Origin: Homalodisca vitripennis
Lineage: Eukaryota; Arthropoda; Insecta; Hemiptera; Cicadellidae
DNA: 64,000 bases
Direction of reading: 5' to 3'
Assembly (NCBI RefSeq): GCF_021130785.1
Contig: NC_060207.1
Span: 8,697,501-8,761,500, forward strand
The notes below the pieces were generated by a model, which saw nothing but the letters and a program-made list of their open reading frames with translations, had not been told where the DNA came from and did no database searches. This document shows, piece after piece, positions 1 to 12,495 of this stretch. Each line of letters opens with the position of its first letter. Within the stretch, counting starts at the first letter, position 1. Position numbers and translations under genes: made by a program.

Positions 1-1040
1 AAACTTTCACCAACTTACATAACAATTTCCATACAAATTAGGTTTTCCAGTCTCTCCATTTTCCGTTCAGACCAATCCAGAGGAAATAAGCAGGAAGGAA
101 TATTGTGTTTTAAAAATAGGAAAGTAACTTTCACTTTGGAAGGCCTGAATGATCTTTTAGTCTCCAACCTGCAACCTCAACATTTAGATTAGGATTATCA
201 CGCGGTATGAGTTTTATCATAATAAACTGAAACTATATTTCTTATAATAACAAGTCTTCCAACAAAAGTCGGCTTCTATCATCGTTTGCTGTTATTTATT
301 TTTGACACTATTCATTTTGGTGTTCGTCCAATTACAAAAAGTTAAATGCTAAGTCGTGGAGTATAATTATTTTAGAGTTTCAATAGAAGACCATTCTGGC
401 TTCTAAAATTATAATTTATATATAAACAATTTAATAAATATCAGATTTTACAATAGTCTTGTTTATATTAGAGATGTAGCCTCAGTATAAATCGATTACG
501 TATAACATTAAATACAAAATTTAGCCCCCAAGGTAGTTAAAACATATTATGACAAAAACAATTTCGTTTCAATTTACTACATTTATCTTAACCTAAAAGT
601 ACCTGAAGATGATTTCATCAAATTCGAAATGTACCTAACCCACAATAAAATCGATCAAAAAGTGTTAAAATGTAGTATTGTATACTACAATCTTGTTTAA
701 TTTTATTATAATCAAGTTAATAACCTCTTTCATAATATAAAAATATACATTTTAAAGAACATTAATTACATAATAATATATTTATTTTTAAATAATTAAT
801 GAATTATTTATTAATTGAATCCTTTAATGAATTAAATTTAATAGATTGAAAATATAAAAAATATCGTAGGTCTCCAAGAAGAACATAGTAAATATTTTTA
901 TAATGCTCTTTGTAATTTATTGCAATTTTGTACTGTGTGAAATACACATTTTCGGTGTTATTTATTGAGTAATATTTATTTCGATTTGGTGTAGTCAGAA
1001 ATTAAGTATTTAAAAAAAATTAAATACTCGGAATTATACA
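1..1040. other. AT-rich DNA without recognisable feature
   Basis: Very AT-rich sequence with stops in all frames. I see no repeat structure, no exon-like island and no promoter signal that stands out here. Confidence 0.6.
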
Positions 1041-1043
1041 GCT

Positions 1044-1167
1044 TTGCGGGGAATAATTTGAAGTATTCGAGCGAACATGGAGGTACGGCTTGTCACACTT
1101 GTAGCCAGTGACGTGTGCAACAGCATCCCGAACTCGGAAGTGTTGTTACACAGGATCTGGGACCCGC
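1044..1167 (+). CDS. Doubtful terminal exon candidate
   Basis: A locally GC-richer island follows an acceptor-like stretch ending in ATACAG at about 1041. Two short plus-strand readings are open. One starts FAGNNLKYSSEHGG and stops after about 22 codons. The other starts at an ATG at 1076 (MEVRLVTLVASD) and stops after 31 codons at 1167. An overlapping minus-strand frame across 1034-1330 is also open, so the strand is not settled. The T-rich DNA after it looks like a 3' UTR, which is the main reason to favour a plus-strand terminal exon. I do not recognise the product, and this may be chance. Confidence 0.2.
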
Positions 1168-2160
1168 TGTAGAGACGTTCTGTACTGTGTCCCGCTTTTA
1201 GTGTATTGTAATGTACTGTTACATAAGTGTACAAAGCATTTGGCGCTTTTGTAGACCGACATGTGCTGTCCAACTTTCTCATGTGTGTGTCCATAAGGTA
1301 CGCCAATAACAACAGTTCAGAGGACTCCATTGTTACCCATACTGTTGGGAAAAAGTATATGTTTTATTATATTGGATATAATAAATTCTACGTAATTGTA
1401 TGTTTTTTGTAAAATTTTGAACTATGTTTTTTTACAACAGAATTTTGTTGGTATTGGCACTCTCTTATAAAAAGGCGCGTTGTTTATAGCGAATTTTAAA
1501 ATAATATGTTTTAAGACTGACATTCCTACTTATTTATGTCTTTATGAAATTCTGAAAAAAATTCTAAAATACTAACTGTGTAAATTATGAGTAAGTGATT
1601 CAAAGAGTCGTATATTTTTTGAATTTACAGTATTCAACGTGTCATTTAGGATATTCAATGATGCAACATTGTTTTGTTATTATGAAGTTGAGATTTCAAA
1701 GACTTCGTATGTTGTATTGTTAATATGTTATGTACATACTTATATTTTTTGTATTGCTTGTTCCTAGATATAATGAAAACATTTTGATTGTATTGAGATG
1801 TATCTGAATATCCTTATACAAAATGTTGTAAAAATTATTTACTGAACGTAGATTTTTATTACACAGACACCGATAGTGCGTTTCATATTTGTGTTTTCTG
1901 TACTGAAGAATATTTTAAATATTAAACTTGCTATTATGTACTAGTAAATCTGTAATTTGAACTAAATTAAAAATATGGCGTAAAATGTTTATTAGACTAC
2001 TAATACTAGACTAGACTGTGTTATTTTAGTTGCACGATTACGAAATGATCTTCTTTCTTGTCATTATTAAAACTTCAGCTGTGGCCATATAGAGGAGATT
2101 TGTATAAGCTTAGTGTAATGTAAAGGTAAAAGTAAAATACAGTTCAGAATAAAGTGAATG
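1168..2160 (+). other. Possible 3' UTR-like tract
   Basis: T-rich on the plus strand, poor in repeats, with an AATAAA hexamer at 2148-2153. If the upstream exon candidate is real, this is its natural 3' UTR and cleavage region. There is no independent proof of transcription. Confidence 0.2.
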
Positions 2161-3062
2161 TGGTACAATTAGTATAGTTTTCTAAAACATAATGTTTTCC
2201 TTACAACCTAATAATAGTTAACCAGTTTTCTAGATTTGTTAGTTCTTACAGATCGCTCGGGGGCAGAGAGCAAAGTTTTATTCACTATCAAATTCAATTG
2301 CTAAACTTCCAACTGGATAGAACTTGTTGCATACACAATGAAGTTCAATATGGTTGCCTCGCGCCGCTCAAGTTGTTGATGGCATATTTTGTTTATGTTA
2401 AGATGATGTTTCTTAGCACTTTAAAAATAGTTACGATGTCTAGAGGAGCTTGTGTATTAGCACATGAGAGTCTTTAAATCTTCCGCTTGATTCAAATCGG
2501 GCTTACTACAACTAAATAATATCATCGCTCTAGGCCTAAATCAATTGAGCCCAGGGAAGTAAAGATTTCGAATAATATCATTCACTTGTAGTCGGTTGAA
2601 AATAAGCAGAAGTACGACACACCTCGTTTTTAGTTAGTAGGCTTTGATGAGGTTCAAATGTCAAGTCTACAGCTCATTTCATTCTAACACTTAGGTTACA
2701 TGTATTGCTATGTCAAATGGAAAAATTTGATCTAATATGAAATTTCTGTACAAATTTATTTATTCAGCGATTTTATCGTTGCTCTCATAGCCACGTTTAA
2801 GAACTAATATAAAAGTTTTCGCTAACGCTCAGTCAAACACTATGGAGTGAAATGAACTATAATCGAATTAAGTGTTGCCTATAAACAAATACAGTTTGAT
2901 GCAAAATGTCAAGTGCTTATGTCAGTTCGTTTTCAAGATACGTTTGGGCAGACAAGATATTATTTTATTCCCTTGTGAACTGGGTATTCAGCTCTCCTTT
3001 TTAAATGGAAAACCCAAAAATGTGTTCTAAGGAAAATGTAAGTAGTCTAAAAACATTATATA

Positions 3063-3093
3063 CCTAATACCTATATGAACTATAGGTATTAGG
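3063..3093. repeat. Perfect hairpin 1 (13-bp arms)
   Basis: Arm CCTAATACCTATA (3063-3075), a 5-base loop, then the exact reverse complement (3081-3093). The sequence is built from the same ATACCTAT/ATAGGTAT words as the hairpin 15 bases downstream. Confidence 0.8.
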
Positions 3094-3108
3094 TATTCAT
3101 AGGTATTA

Positions 3109-3137
3109 GTTCATACCTATGAACTATAGGTATGAAC
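3109..3137. repeat. Perfect hairpin 2 (12-bp arms)
   Basis: Arm GTTCATACCTAT (3109-3120), a 5-base loop GAACT, then the exact reverse complement (3126-3137). It shares its core words with hairpin 1, so the pair probably arose by local duplication and inversion. Confidence 0.8.
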
Positions 3138-3669
3138 TAAAAATATAACAGCAAATACTGTATGTCACAAACCATTGTGTACTTTGTATTAAAATTCATA
3201 AACTTACTCGAAATACCTTGAATTGATGAATCAATATATACTCTTGGTTATTACATACACCATCTCACGCTTCACGTAACATGCTTAGCTAACGATCGTG
3301 TAAGATATCCCTTATAGGTGGTGAAGAGAAATGCGCTATCATCGAGTTCAGTGTTTCCTACATTAAAATTAAAAGTGTGATGCGAAATTTCAAGTGTTTC
3401 ATTCGTTTCAAGATTTCATTAGGTCGACTGATAGTCTTGTTTTTTGGCACAAAATTTTAAGACTAATAATCACTGATTCCAGTCATTGTCCACAGTCTCC
3501 GCAGACTGCTGAGTTACTAAAATAGAAATGAAATTTCTTTGCAAAATTTTAAATCTATAGGTGAGTTTATTTTCAAGATATCATGCAAACTGGCATAAAG
3601 AGATTAAACTTTTGTAGCCCTCAATAACGCTCAGCAAACTAGATGATTCTTGTCACGTTGGATGATAAA

Positions 3670-4750
3670 TTGTTGGACAAACGTTAACGTTAGCATCTAC
3701 TTTACAGGCCTAGCAGTCGTTATATTTACAGCGAGTTATAAAGTACGCTTGTAGTCGACACATTAAAGTCGAAGCGTGGTGGTGTGAAACTGAACTGAAT
3801 AACATAACGGAACATTTGAAAGACGTTCACAGCTCATTAAGTATCCTGAAAGAGTTAGGTGACCGTAGCAAGATAACTAATTGCTTTGGCAAGATTTGAC
3901 TTGACAAAACTATTCTTTTTCTTACTGCAGAATTTGTAGTACTCCCACTCCCAGAATATTGAAGAAATGTATTACTGACAACCTTGTAAAATAAAACATA
4001 ATATTATTGACGAACTTTTCTTAAAATTTTATCATCGTGAGAACTATTTAAAAAAATTTTGAATGAGAAGTTTAAAATGTGTTGAGTAAGTGTAAGTAAC
4101 TATAGGTAGAACTATATACGTAACGATTTAGTAAGCATTTTTGTTCTTTCCGTAAAGGCGGGTCAAGACATGTGAAAGAACTGCAAGATAATTAATATCA
4201 CATTTCCTTAACCGATAAATATTTTCATTGTGGTTTTTAACTTTAGGTATTCTGCGTGTAGGCTACATTTTGAATCTTACACCAGTACGAACTAACGAAT
4301 TAATGATTGTTATTGTTTTTTTTTAAATTTTAATTTGTAACAGCAAATTACCGTTACTTTGAGAATTTGAGGGATACAAATCATTTTATCGTTTGCTTTT
4401 TATATAAATACAAGGGGAATGTGGTTTGAAGTAGAAGTATTACTTTAACAATGTGGGTGGAAAAATAAAATTTGAGAAATTAATTGATATATTCTACAAC
4501 TATTGATAGGCCTGCCAAGAATAAGTCATACCTTTAGCTTTTATACTGGATTACTCTGCCAGTTATATAGAAAACTCTACGTAGCTTTATGAATAAGGAT
4601 AGGCCTACATATACCGCGTGTCTTAAAAGTCCCCCCACCCACCTAAATGTTCTTATGAATTTTTCCAACTAAGGACATTTTTTATATATGAAACTTTTTG
4701 ATCTACTCCAAAATTGGTTATTTTGTGGGTATGTCAATATTTGTAAATAT
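3670..4750. other. AT-rich DNA without recognisable feature
   Basis: No open frame of interest, no repeat array and no exon signal seen. The stretch starting near 4612, CCGCGTGTCTTAAAAGTCCC, resembles the ends of some insect transposons, but no partner end was found. Confidence 0.5.
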
Positions 4751-5219
4751 CAACCCCTAGCAAGTGACACGTAATTTTAAACGTATTATAAAAAGAAGAA
4801 TGGCAAAACTAGAGGTTTCTAATGTTACTCTATCAAATTTGGTGGCCAATTAAAGTCTGAATTGTTCTCTAAAACCCCCACAGTTTAAGTTACATTTAAA
4901 GTTATTGTAAGGCAGATAAAACCACTCAATAAGTAGTTTGAGAACTTACGACATTAAATCGTAAAACAAGTTATTACAAGAATCAACAAACAATAACTGC
5001 CATGACTACACTGCATTTATGAGGTTTTTGTTTTGTCTGACTGAAGCCAAACAGGAAGTCGGCAATACCAATGGCCGGATTTGCCATGTAATCTCTTATT
5101 GGTTACCAGAAGACACAGTAACTGGACTGAATGTGTCTCACAGACGGACACATTTATTTTGTGCCATTCTTCTTCTTTTTATAGTGCCTTTAAATTGAGG
5201 TGTAACTTGCTAAGGTTTG
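4751..5219. repeat. Fold-back pair of inverted arms
   Basis: The left arm (4751-4807) and right arm (about 5157-5219) are imperfect reverse complements of about 57-62 bases. Shared landmarks are CCTAGCAAGTGACAC versus CCTTAGCAAGTTACAC, then TATAAAAAGAAGAATGGC versus TATAAAAAGAAGAAGAATGGC. The roughly 350 bases between them have no coding signal. This looks like an aged fold-back or MITE-type element. The outer ends are not sharp and I could not find a target duplication. Confidence 0.55.
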
Positions 5220-7070
5220 CTATGCATACATACTAGGGAAACAAATCTTTCTGTACTCTTCGTGTGGGGAACATCATTTTACAAGTTAATCGACTATGCC
5301 TGAGTTTTGAACCTGACAAAGAAAAATATGTCACGTGTAAGTAAGAAAAGTTTTATTTGCACTTCTAAAATCAAGACTTCGAAAAGCTGCATCAGAGAAG
5401 CAAGGATGTAAAGGTTTACGTTGAAATCACCTATGATTACTGACAACCCATCATCAAATTACCTGAAATTTAAGCGCTATTTAGTTCATATTAAGATCCA
5501 ATTTATTAGTAGCTTTATGTAATATGCATGTCTGCTGTTAACAACGAATATAAAATATTATCAGACTGAAATTTGTAGTGAGTGGAGCTGGTAGTTATTT
5601 GTTTTAATTTTTTTGCTTAACTTCCAGTGCAAGATATTAACTCTACTAGTTATTTACCATTGGCACTGATTCTGGGCTAAACGTAAAAATACAAAATATT
5701 CAAACGAATGTAGGAGAACTGTACAGTATTGGAGAAAATAGGTATTTAAAGGCCTTTCCAACTTTTGGATGTGAATTTCTACGTGTTGTATCTTGGTGGC
5801 ATCAAATGCAATAGGTAAAAGAATAGTGTCTTCAGATTTACCCATACCTTCCACGAATTAGATGTTACGAGAAAGGTGGATATTCAAATATTGTTTGGAG
5901 CAAGGAAATACTTGTAAGGCCGTATGTTGGGCGGTTAAGGCGGGTTGTGTGGTGCTGGTGGGGAGTCATTTCGAGGTCATTATTTGCCAGACCTGAATAT
6001 CCAGACTATACCGACGGTGAACGTGCCCTGACTCACAATACACTACAATGCGGCACTACCACACTTTCCAACTTTCCTACCTGCTCAGGGTGTCGGGTAC
6101 TTTCCTCCCACCCACACGGACTCAATACACTCAATACTCTACTGTTCCATGTTTTAAGGTGGTGCAGCCACAGTTCGGTTGAGCTTTTTAAATGATTTCA
6201 CTGTCAAATCCCTTTAAGATACCTTTCCTTTAATATCCGGTCTAAAGAAAACTGCTAAACAAAAGAAGATATTGATTATTTTAGTGTGTATATGAAAAAT
6301 AACTCAACTGAATTATATATAAAGATACATATCCTTCGTCAATAGTATTTGTTAAGTATTTAATTTTTAAACTCACGTTTGTTTCTTTTGATCATACGTA
6401 ATTAAATTGCTATACAATGTTCCTTAACACTGATAACACTGAAAAGTGGTCCAAAATCAGTACTTCATATTGATATATAATTAATATTCCTATATTCACG
6501 AATGTTATCTTATATGACATTATTCTGAAGAATAAAAAATTTGACCCAAACAAACAGCCATAGCACTACGTAAGTAAGACATATCACGCAAGTATCAACA
6601 AACTAAATTCAAATAAAACTATTTGAGAATGATTTAGTGTCAACCGACGTCTTGAAACTAAAATATTAAAAACATTTGCAGAACTCAAACCAGCAACAAA
6701 TTTAAACTCTTTAAAACATAATATAAAATAAAATAAAAACTCGACGTTTCAAGAGCTGGTTTTTTCTACTCTTTTTTAAAAATGGAAAACCAAAAATGTT
6801 TTGTTTAACTAACACGCAAAACATTTTAATAATTAAAAAAAGTTATATAAAGTTGGACAAAAAATATGAAGCAAAATATGTCACAAAAAAACTGCGTATT
6901 TGTATTAAACACAAAACACTATAAATTGTAGAACCTCTTGGTTGTTACGTACACAAACTAGGTACGCCTCACAAGTCACGTGACATGCTTCGCTAACGAT
7001 AGAATAAAGGGTTATACCCTGCGGGGATCATCGAACTAAATCTTCCTATGTAAAAATGAAATTGAACTTG
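5220..7070. other. AT-rich DNA, nothing firm
   Basis: Mostly AT-rich. A GC-richer patch at 5940-6200 holds an 82-codon open frame on the plus strand without a recognisable motif. Near 6955-7065 there is a weak match to dispersed repeats (CACGTGACATGCTTCGCTAACGAT). I make no gene call. Confidence 0.5.
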
Positions 7071-7310
7071 CCAATGGCGCAGTGTAGCGGGTGCAATGGT
7101 TATCGCATAACCAGATCAAGCAACGTTGAGCGTAGCTGCTGCTTGGATGAGTGACCGCTGAGCGATCTTGTCCTTGCAAACAGCCGCCTGCCCGGCCATT
7201 TGTGGTGGTTCTGAAGTCACCTGCAAACCGTTGGTCCCCAGGTTAAGTGTTAAAGAGGGCTTCTTAGCCCTAACTTCGCCTGGTAAAATAAGACATCATT
7301 ACTATACTTT
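7071..7310 (+). mobile_element. SINE with 5S rRNA-derived head, copy 1
   Basis: The internal part resembles the 5S rRNA gene control region. AACCAGATCAAGCAACGTTG corresponds to the 5S box A region (typically CGAAATTAAGCAGCGTCG), and GCTTGGATGAGTGACCGC to the box C region (typically ACTTGGATGGGTGACCGC). In 5S genes these bind TFIIIA and recruit RNA polymerase III. The 3' body ends in a conserved AACTTCGCCTGGTAAAATAAGACAT shared with the copy at 23.0 kb. The element is non-coding and needs a partner LINE to move. Target duplications were not identified. Confidence 0.75.
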
Positions 7311-7990
7311 TTATTCATTAAAAACTTTAAAGAGTTAATATTGCGCTAAGAGAGAACATATTTCAGTTAGTTCTCAAAATAATCTGCGGTCAAATAAAAG
7401 AAATCCAGATACAGGTGAGTTATAGGATGTACTAACGATCAGAAAATTCATATTAGTTGACATAAGGCCGCGTTTTAAATTTGTATACTATTTCACATTC
7501 CTTAAATCTAATTTCCAAACTTGCACCCTATCAAGCAAATTACTATCAAGTGCTATCAGTCAACAGGCTAAGAAATTTTCTTTCTGTCTGGTTTGTCTGT
7601 TCAAAGATATCTCACAACCGAACTGACCAATAGCCTTGAAATTTTACACGAAGCCTTATTTATATTGGCAACACCCAGCTCAGAGATGACACATTGCCCT
7701 GGGACTGGACTCAGCGTTAGTGAATATTCACAAATTGTCTTATAGGTAACAATGATATCAACAAGGAAATCGCAAACTTCTCAATAGAAAATAGACTGAC
7801 CTTAACCCATAATACTGTTATATAGTAGTTCATAAACCTTATATACCCCAATTCATATATCATCACTGCAGACTTTGTGTGTGTAGAGTTTTAAAACATT
7901 TAAAAATTAACAAATAGCTATAAAACCAAACTGAATGCAAATTTTAATTTACCATGTGGAAAGGTATGTTGAGAAAGGTTTCATAGTTAG
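7311..7990. repeat. AT-rich DNA with a degraded dispersed-repeat copy
   Basis: Around 7560-7740 the sequence GTCTGTTCAAAGATATCTCACAACCGAAC resembles the reverse-oriented R1 copies near 47.7 kb (CAATATCTCGGAACGAAC). The rest holds nothing I can name. Confidence 0.35.
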
Positions 7991-8690
7991 ATTTTAAATA
8001 TTGTATGCTACACAGAAAAGAATGAGTATACCATGAAGGTGCACGTCCATCCATGGAATCTGGTTGAGCGACAATGGAACCTATTATGTAATAGGCAAAT
8101 CTTTAACCTGTCAGTGGGTTGTAAAAATGTGTTTTGTATTTCTGTCCGGAGCGAGATATACATTTTAAATATTGTATGCTACACAGAAAAGAATGAGTAC
8201 CATGAAGGTGCACGTCCATCCATGGAATCTGGTTGAGCGACAATGGAACCTATTATGTAATAGGCCGACACAGTTAATCTTTAACCTGTCAGTGGGTTGT
8301 AAAAATGTGTTTTGTATTTCTGTCCGGAGCGAGATATACATTTTAAATATTGTATGCTACACAGAAAAGAATGAGTACCATGAAGGTGCACGTCCATCCA
8401 TGGAATCTGGTTGAGCGACAATGGAACCTATTATGTAATAGGCAATCTTTAACCTGTCAGTGGGTTGTAAAAATGTGTTTTGTATTTCTGTCCGGAGCGA
8501 GATATACATTTTAAATATTGTATGCTACACAGAAAAGAATGAGTACCATGAAGGTGCACGTCCATCCATGGAATCTGGTTGAGCGACAATGGAACCTATT
8601 ATGTAATAGGCAATCTTTAAACCTGTCAGTGGGTTGTAAAAATGTGTTTTGTATTTCTGACCGGAGCGAGATATACATTTTGCGTACTAT
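7991..8690 (+). repeat. Tandem array, about 4 copies of a 168-178 bp unit
   Basis: The landmark TTTTAAATATTGTATGCTAC recurs at about 7992, 8163, 8341 and 8510. Each unit then has a GCACGTCCATCCATGGAATC block and ends TCCGGAGCGAGATATACA. Unit length varies because one copy has an extra CCGACACAGTTA-type insert and others lack a base or two. The units are nearly identical, so amplification was recent. Short frames starting ATGAAGGTGCACG repeat within it, but they are by-products of the repetition. Confidence 0.9.
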
Positions 8691-11600
8691 CTAAGCGAAG
8701 CGACACGCGAAACGAACGTAATGCTATCTACTCCTACCATTGTACAGAAACCCCAAGCAAAACTGTGTAATTATTTGTAAACTACCAATTACACAGATAT
8801 TTCTAACCGCTTTGATTTCTTGTTTTTTCCTTAAGCTTTATTTAAATTGTGCCAGGCACTTAACGTATACCTCCGTATAATTGAAACACTGCAGGAACGA
8901 TAAATAGCGAGTTTTAATTGTTCGCATAAGTACAAAAAATGTTTTGACACATGAAGAAGCGTGTAGATTAGAGGTCTTGAAACGTAACGAGCTGTCTCTT
9001 GTACATACAGTATTGACAAATGTGCTAAATCCTGTGGTATCTTTCCACATATTCATTTTTACATAAAATATTGGTTTTACCTGAAATATTAATAATAAGT
9101 TATATTTGAACAGTAAAATGTTCATAATTAAAAAAACAGTAAAATTTTAATATATGGCCTAAATAGAATCCATTACAATTGAGGAGTATGTTAATACGTT
9201 TTACTTCGTTCTTTTTCATAAATCTTTCGTTTTCAAAATTTTGTCGTTTGTTCACTATCCGATGCATACTTAAATTCTTTTTGATAGTTTTTAAAGCTAT
9301 GCTGATGTTGACGTGTGGTAAATAATTAAATATTCGTCAAACTGTTTGTCCCTTCGGTTATGAAGGAGGGTGACAAAATTATGCCTTCGAGTAAGAGTCA
9401 CTAATACGTAATTTAATATATTGTTTTAAAATATAATAAATCCGAAAATCATCTGATGGAGTTTTTACGTATGTAGATGTAAAAATATACGATGAAAATA
9501 ATATAAGATTGTGATTCTTTAACGTACTATTTTCTATAAACATGTAGATGTAACAATAAAACTACTATGTGGTAAAGTAGGGCTTTTTGAGTTTAACATG
9601 AAAGAGAGGTAGCGATAATTCACGGTGTAGTTACTTCAGTGTAGCGAACCTTGTCAAAGTAAAACTTGCTCTGGTTTCCTAATTGCTCTAACTAGACTTT
9701 CTTGTTTTATTGTACACACAATTATTTCAAAGTATTCACTTTAAAGTCATATCTTATGTCAATGTAATTTATTTACCATCCCTAGAATAGATTCGTGTCT
9801 GGCGTTCGTAACTTTGCAGATGTAAATTTTAGTCGCCGTCCAAAATATATTACCTTTTCAATAGGAATATTACAAATTTTAAAAACTAATGACTGCATTA
9901 ATAATGTGTACTTAGTCTAACTGCTGTAGGCCGGAAAATTATTTCCGGAATTTGGATTTAAAATGCAGCTACACGCCAAAGAATGTGACTCGCTTTCTTA
10001 AGGCATTCATTGAAATCTTACAACCTATAGTTCAAGATTATTTTTAAATCTGAAAAAATCCAAACGTCACAGTTAAAAGTTGAAAGTAGAGAACGTTAAA
10101 ACCTCTTCAAGGCGTATTATTTAGCCTAAGCGAAAACGTTCAGACCATCTGTAACAAACATTTCCTTTGGTTTCTGTACAAATGGTGACATATTGGAAAC
10201 AGGATTTTAACAAAAAATGTGTGAAAATCTCATTAAACTCGGATGTAATTCCCCCTCACTCAACACCATTCCTCCTGAGTCCAGAGATTTGAAAATCTAT
10301 GAACACCTCGACCCAGCCTGTACATGCTGATCCAAAATTTAATTAATTCTATAAAAGTTAATGGTTATTGAAATTAGGAAGAACTATACAACTATTTTAG
10401 TCTTACGGAGATTAATTGGTTTAGGGTTTGGTTGAATATGATTGTGGTTTTTGCTGCATTAACATACAGTACTGCAGTTGTAATAAACTTTTAATTTTCC
10501 ATGTTCTCAAAGCGTTCTTCCTTCAAAACTCGTAATCTGTTAAATTTTGCATAAGCCTATAGTCAATTTTCTTATAGCAGAATGCATGGGACAGCCAAGT
10601 GGTCTGGTATTTATTCGATGGGTATACATATTTACAGGGTATACTGTGTACAGTGTATCTAATTGGTCTAATATGGTCATGTAAGTTCAAAATGAACGAT
10701 GCAGTAATGAAGCAACAAGAGATTAAGTTGATTCCATCATAACAACAGAAACTCTCAGAATGCATTCCACCAAATTGTAATTTAAATGATATTTTTCAAA
10801 AGTAGAATTTGATCCACACAAAACAAAAGAGAATGAAAATAATACACATGTTCTAAAATAACACACAGCTTCTCAAGCGTCCTTCGCGTAACGGTTTAAA
10901 ACTTTAACACTATTTGCAGGATAAGCTCCCTAAACCTTTTTGGGAATTAGGTGACCTGCACGAAACTATTATTTATGGAGATAAAATATTTATATTCACT
11001 TATAATTAAAATTACAAAGCAAGAAAATACAACAGTTCTTTTTATGTAATTTTATGTTATGCAGGAACAGATTCAAAATTACATACAGTTTACAGGTCCT
11101 TTTTAAATACCCATAACTAAATATTTTGAACCTGAATATCACAAAAAATCTTACAGGATGATTCGTGAAAAAGTGACAAGAAGAACAGAATGAAATGAAG
11201 GAGGGAAGTAATTGCAAGTAAAGAACGTTCTGCCACCTTGTATACAAATCATTACCCAGACACTTTCAGAGCAAACTTACAGAACATCTCCCGTAAAATA
11301 GATCTTTGGTGACAGCAACCAAGGTTCTATTTCAGTAAAAACTGCACTATGTGGTTTGAAACCTAGTTTCAGACATTATTTTACATTTAATGAAGGCAAA
11401 AGTAGTAGTTTATGGTTGTACTATTAACCGTATACCGTCAGATAACTAAAATGTGACTGATAGAGCACAAATCCTGGAACTAGTCCCCGTCAAAGATGAA
11501 ATATGTAATTGGATTCGGTCCAAAGAGCACGGATCTCTTAGTTCTGAATGCACCAGATTGCGGTTTACTCTTTGTTGTAACCTCCTTCAGGTATTGACTC

Positions 11601-11724
11601 TCGAAGTGGTTATTAATTAATTATGGGCTGTAACTGTTAAAAGATTTGTTAAAATACCAAGTATTCTGGTTACTAACTATTTAACATTTTGAGTCATATT
11701 TAGAGTAAGCCCAAAACCATAATA
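8691..11724. other. AT-rich DNA, no gene recognised
   Basis: Three kilobases of AT-rich sequence. Overlapping short open frames on the minus strand at 8.8-9.1, 10.5-10.8 and 11.0-11.25 kb show no motif or exon boundary. The end of the array grades into TAAGCGAAGCGACACGCG at 8692-8709, which looks like transposon debris. Confidence 0.5.
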
Positions 11725-12495
11725 TCTATTATATAAAAATGAAACTGTTCGTGTGTAACAGCATCACTCACAAACGGCTGGACGGATTCGCCTAATTTTT
11801 TTTTTAAATTTGTTCGTCTTGATCTGTAGAAGGTTATAGGATACTTTTTATCCCTTTCCCGATTCAGGATTCCGCCCCACTGGTTACAGAAATACCCGTA
11901 AGAAATGCATTGCAGCAAACATATGTTATTAAGTGAAAGAGTCTTTTCAAATTTTTAATCAGCTGTTCTTTGTAAACATATATAATGCGACAAAAAATAT
12001 ATTTATATATAATTTAATTACTACACTTATAGTTTTAAAGCATAGAGTAAGCTTAAGAGAAACGACAAATTTTGTTTAAACTGTTTCTGCAATCACTGTT
12101 AAACATAGACTTTACTATCCAGATAATACAATTCAAATTTGACGTAAAGATTCACCTTTAACTGCAATATTTATTTAATATAAACCATGCTCATGCTTGA
12201 TCAGAAGAGCAATGCAGATATCATAATTACTATCTTACGTTGGCTACAAATATAAAGAATGTTATAAAATCAACCTTAGTTGTTTTTTTTTGACAGAAGT
12301 ATCAGGAATGTGGTACATACCTTCATAATGCGCCCAAGAAGCTCACGAAGGAACGACTATCAATTATCTCAGCAATGTTTAGAATGTGATAGAAAATGAA
12401 TAAGTGAATATAGTGTACTGTTTTCAACGGGAAATTGCGTGCGAAGCCGCGGGAAACTTATTGAAATGCGCAGCGAAGCGCGCCGGGTCCGCTAG
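11725..12495 (+). mobile_element. Short non-autonomous Helitron, copy 1
   Basis: The 5' end is TCTATTATATAAAAATGAAAC, preceded by A at 11724. The 3' end is CTAG (12492-12495), followed by T. A short hairpin of GCGC arms with loop AGCGAA (12468-12481) lies about 10 bases before the end. A 5' TC, a 3' CTRR, a subterminal GC hairpin and insertion between A and T are the defining features of Helitrons. The inside is AT-rich with no Rep or helicase coding sequence, so it depends on an autonomous relative. An inverted, longer relative sits at 39219-40142 and shares most of its length. Confidence 0.85.

Larger units (their letters stand above)
2615..3665 (+). repeat. Cluster of degraded dispersed repeats (families R1 and R2)
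   Basis: Several diverged copies of two motifs that recur across the window are found here. R2 (about 2615-2690) has GGCTTTGATGAGGTTCAA followed by CTACAGCTCATTTCATTC. R1 has a core of GCTAACGCTCAG, ATCGAA, a run ending GCAAAATGTC, then CAGTTCGTTT and CAAGATA. R1 copies lie near 2818-2990, 3286-3450 and 3510-3660. Related copies occur near 16.2, 32.3, 40.3 and 47.7 kb. No protein is encoded. This is most likely an old non-autonomous element family. Confidence 0.45.

Noticed and set aside
6736..6775. CTCGACGTTTCAAGAGC, reminiscent of Penelope-like element ends
   Set aside because: A single short string with no partner, coding region or duplication.
9000..9125. Overlapping minus-strand frames at 8.83-9.12 kb
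   Set aside because: Two frames are open at once over the same bases, with Ile/Phe/Lys-rich translations typical of AT-rich non-coding DNA.
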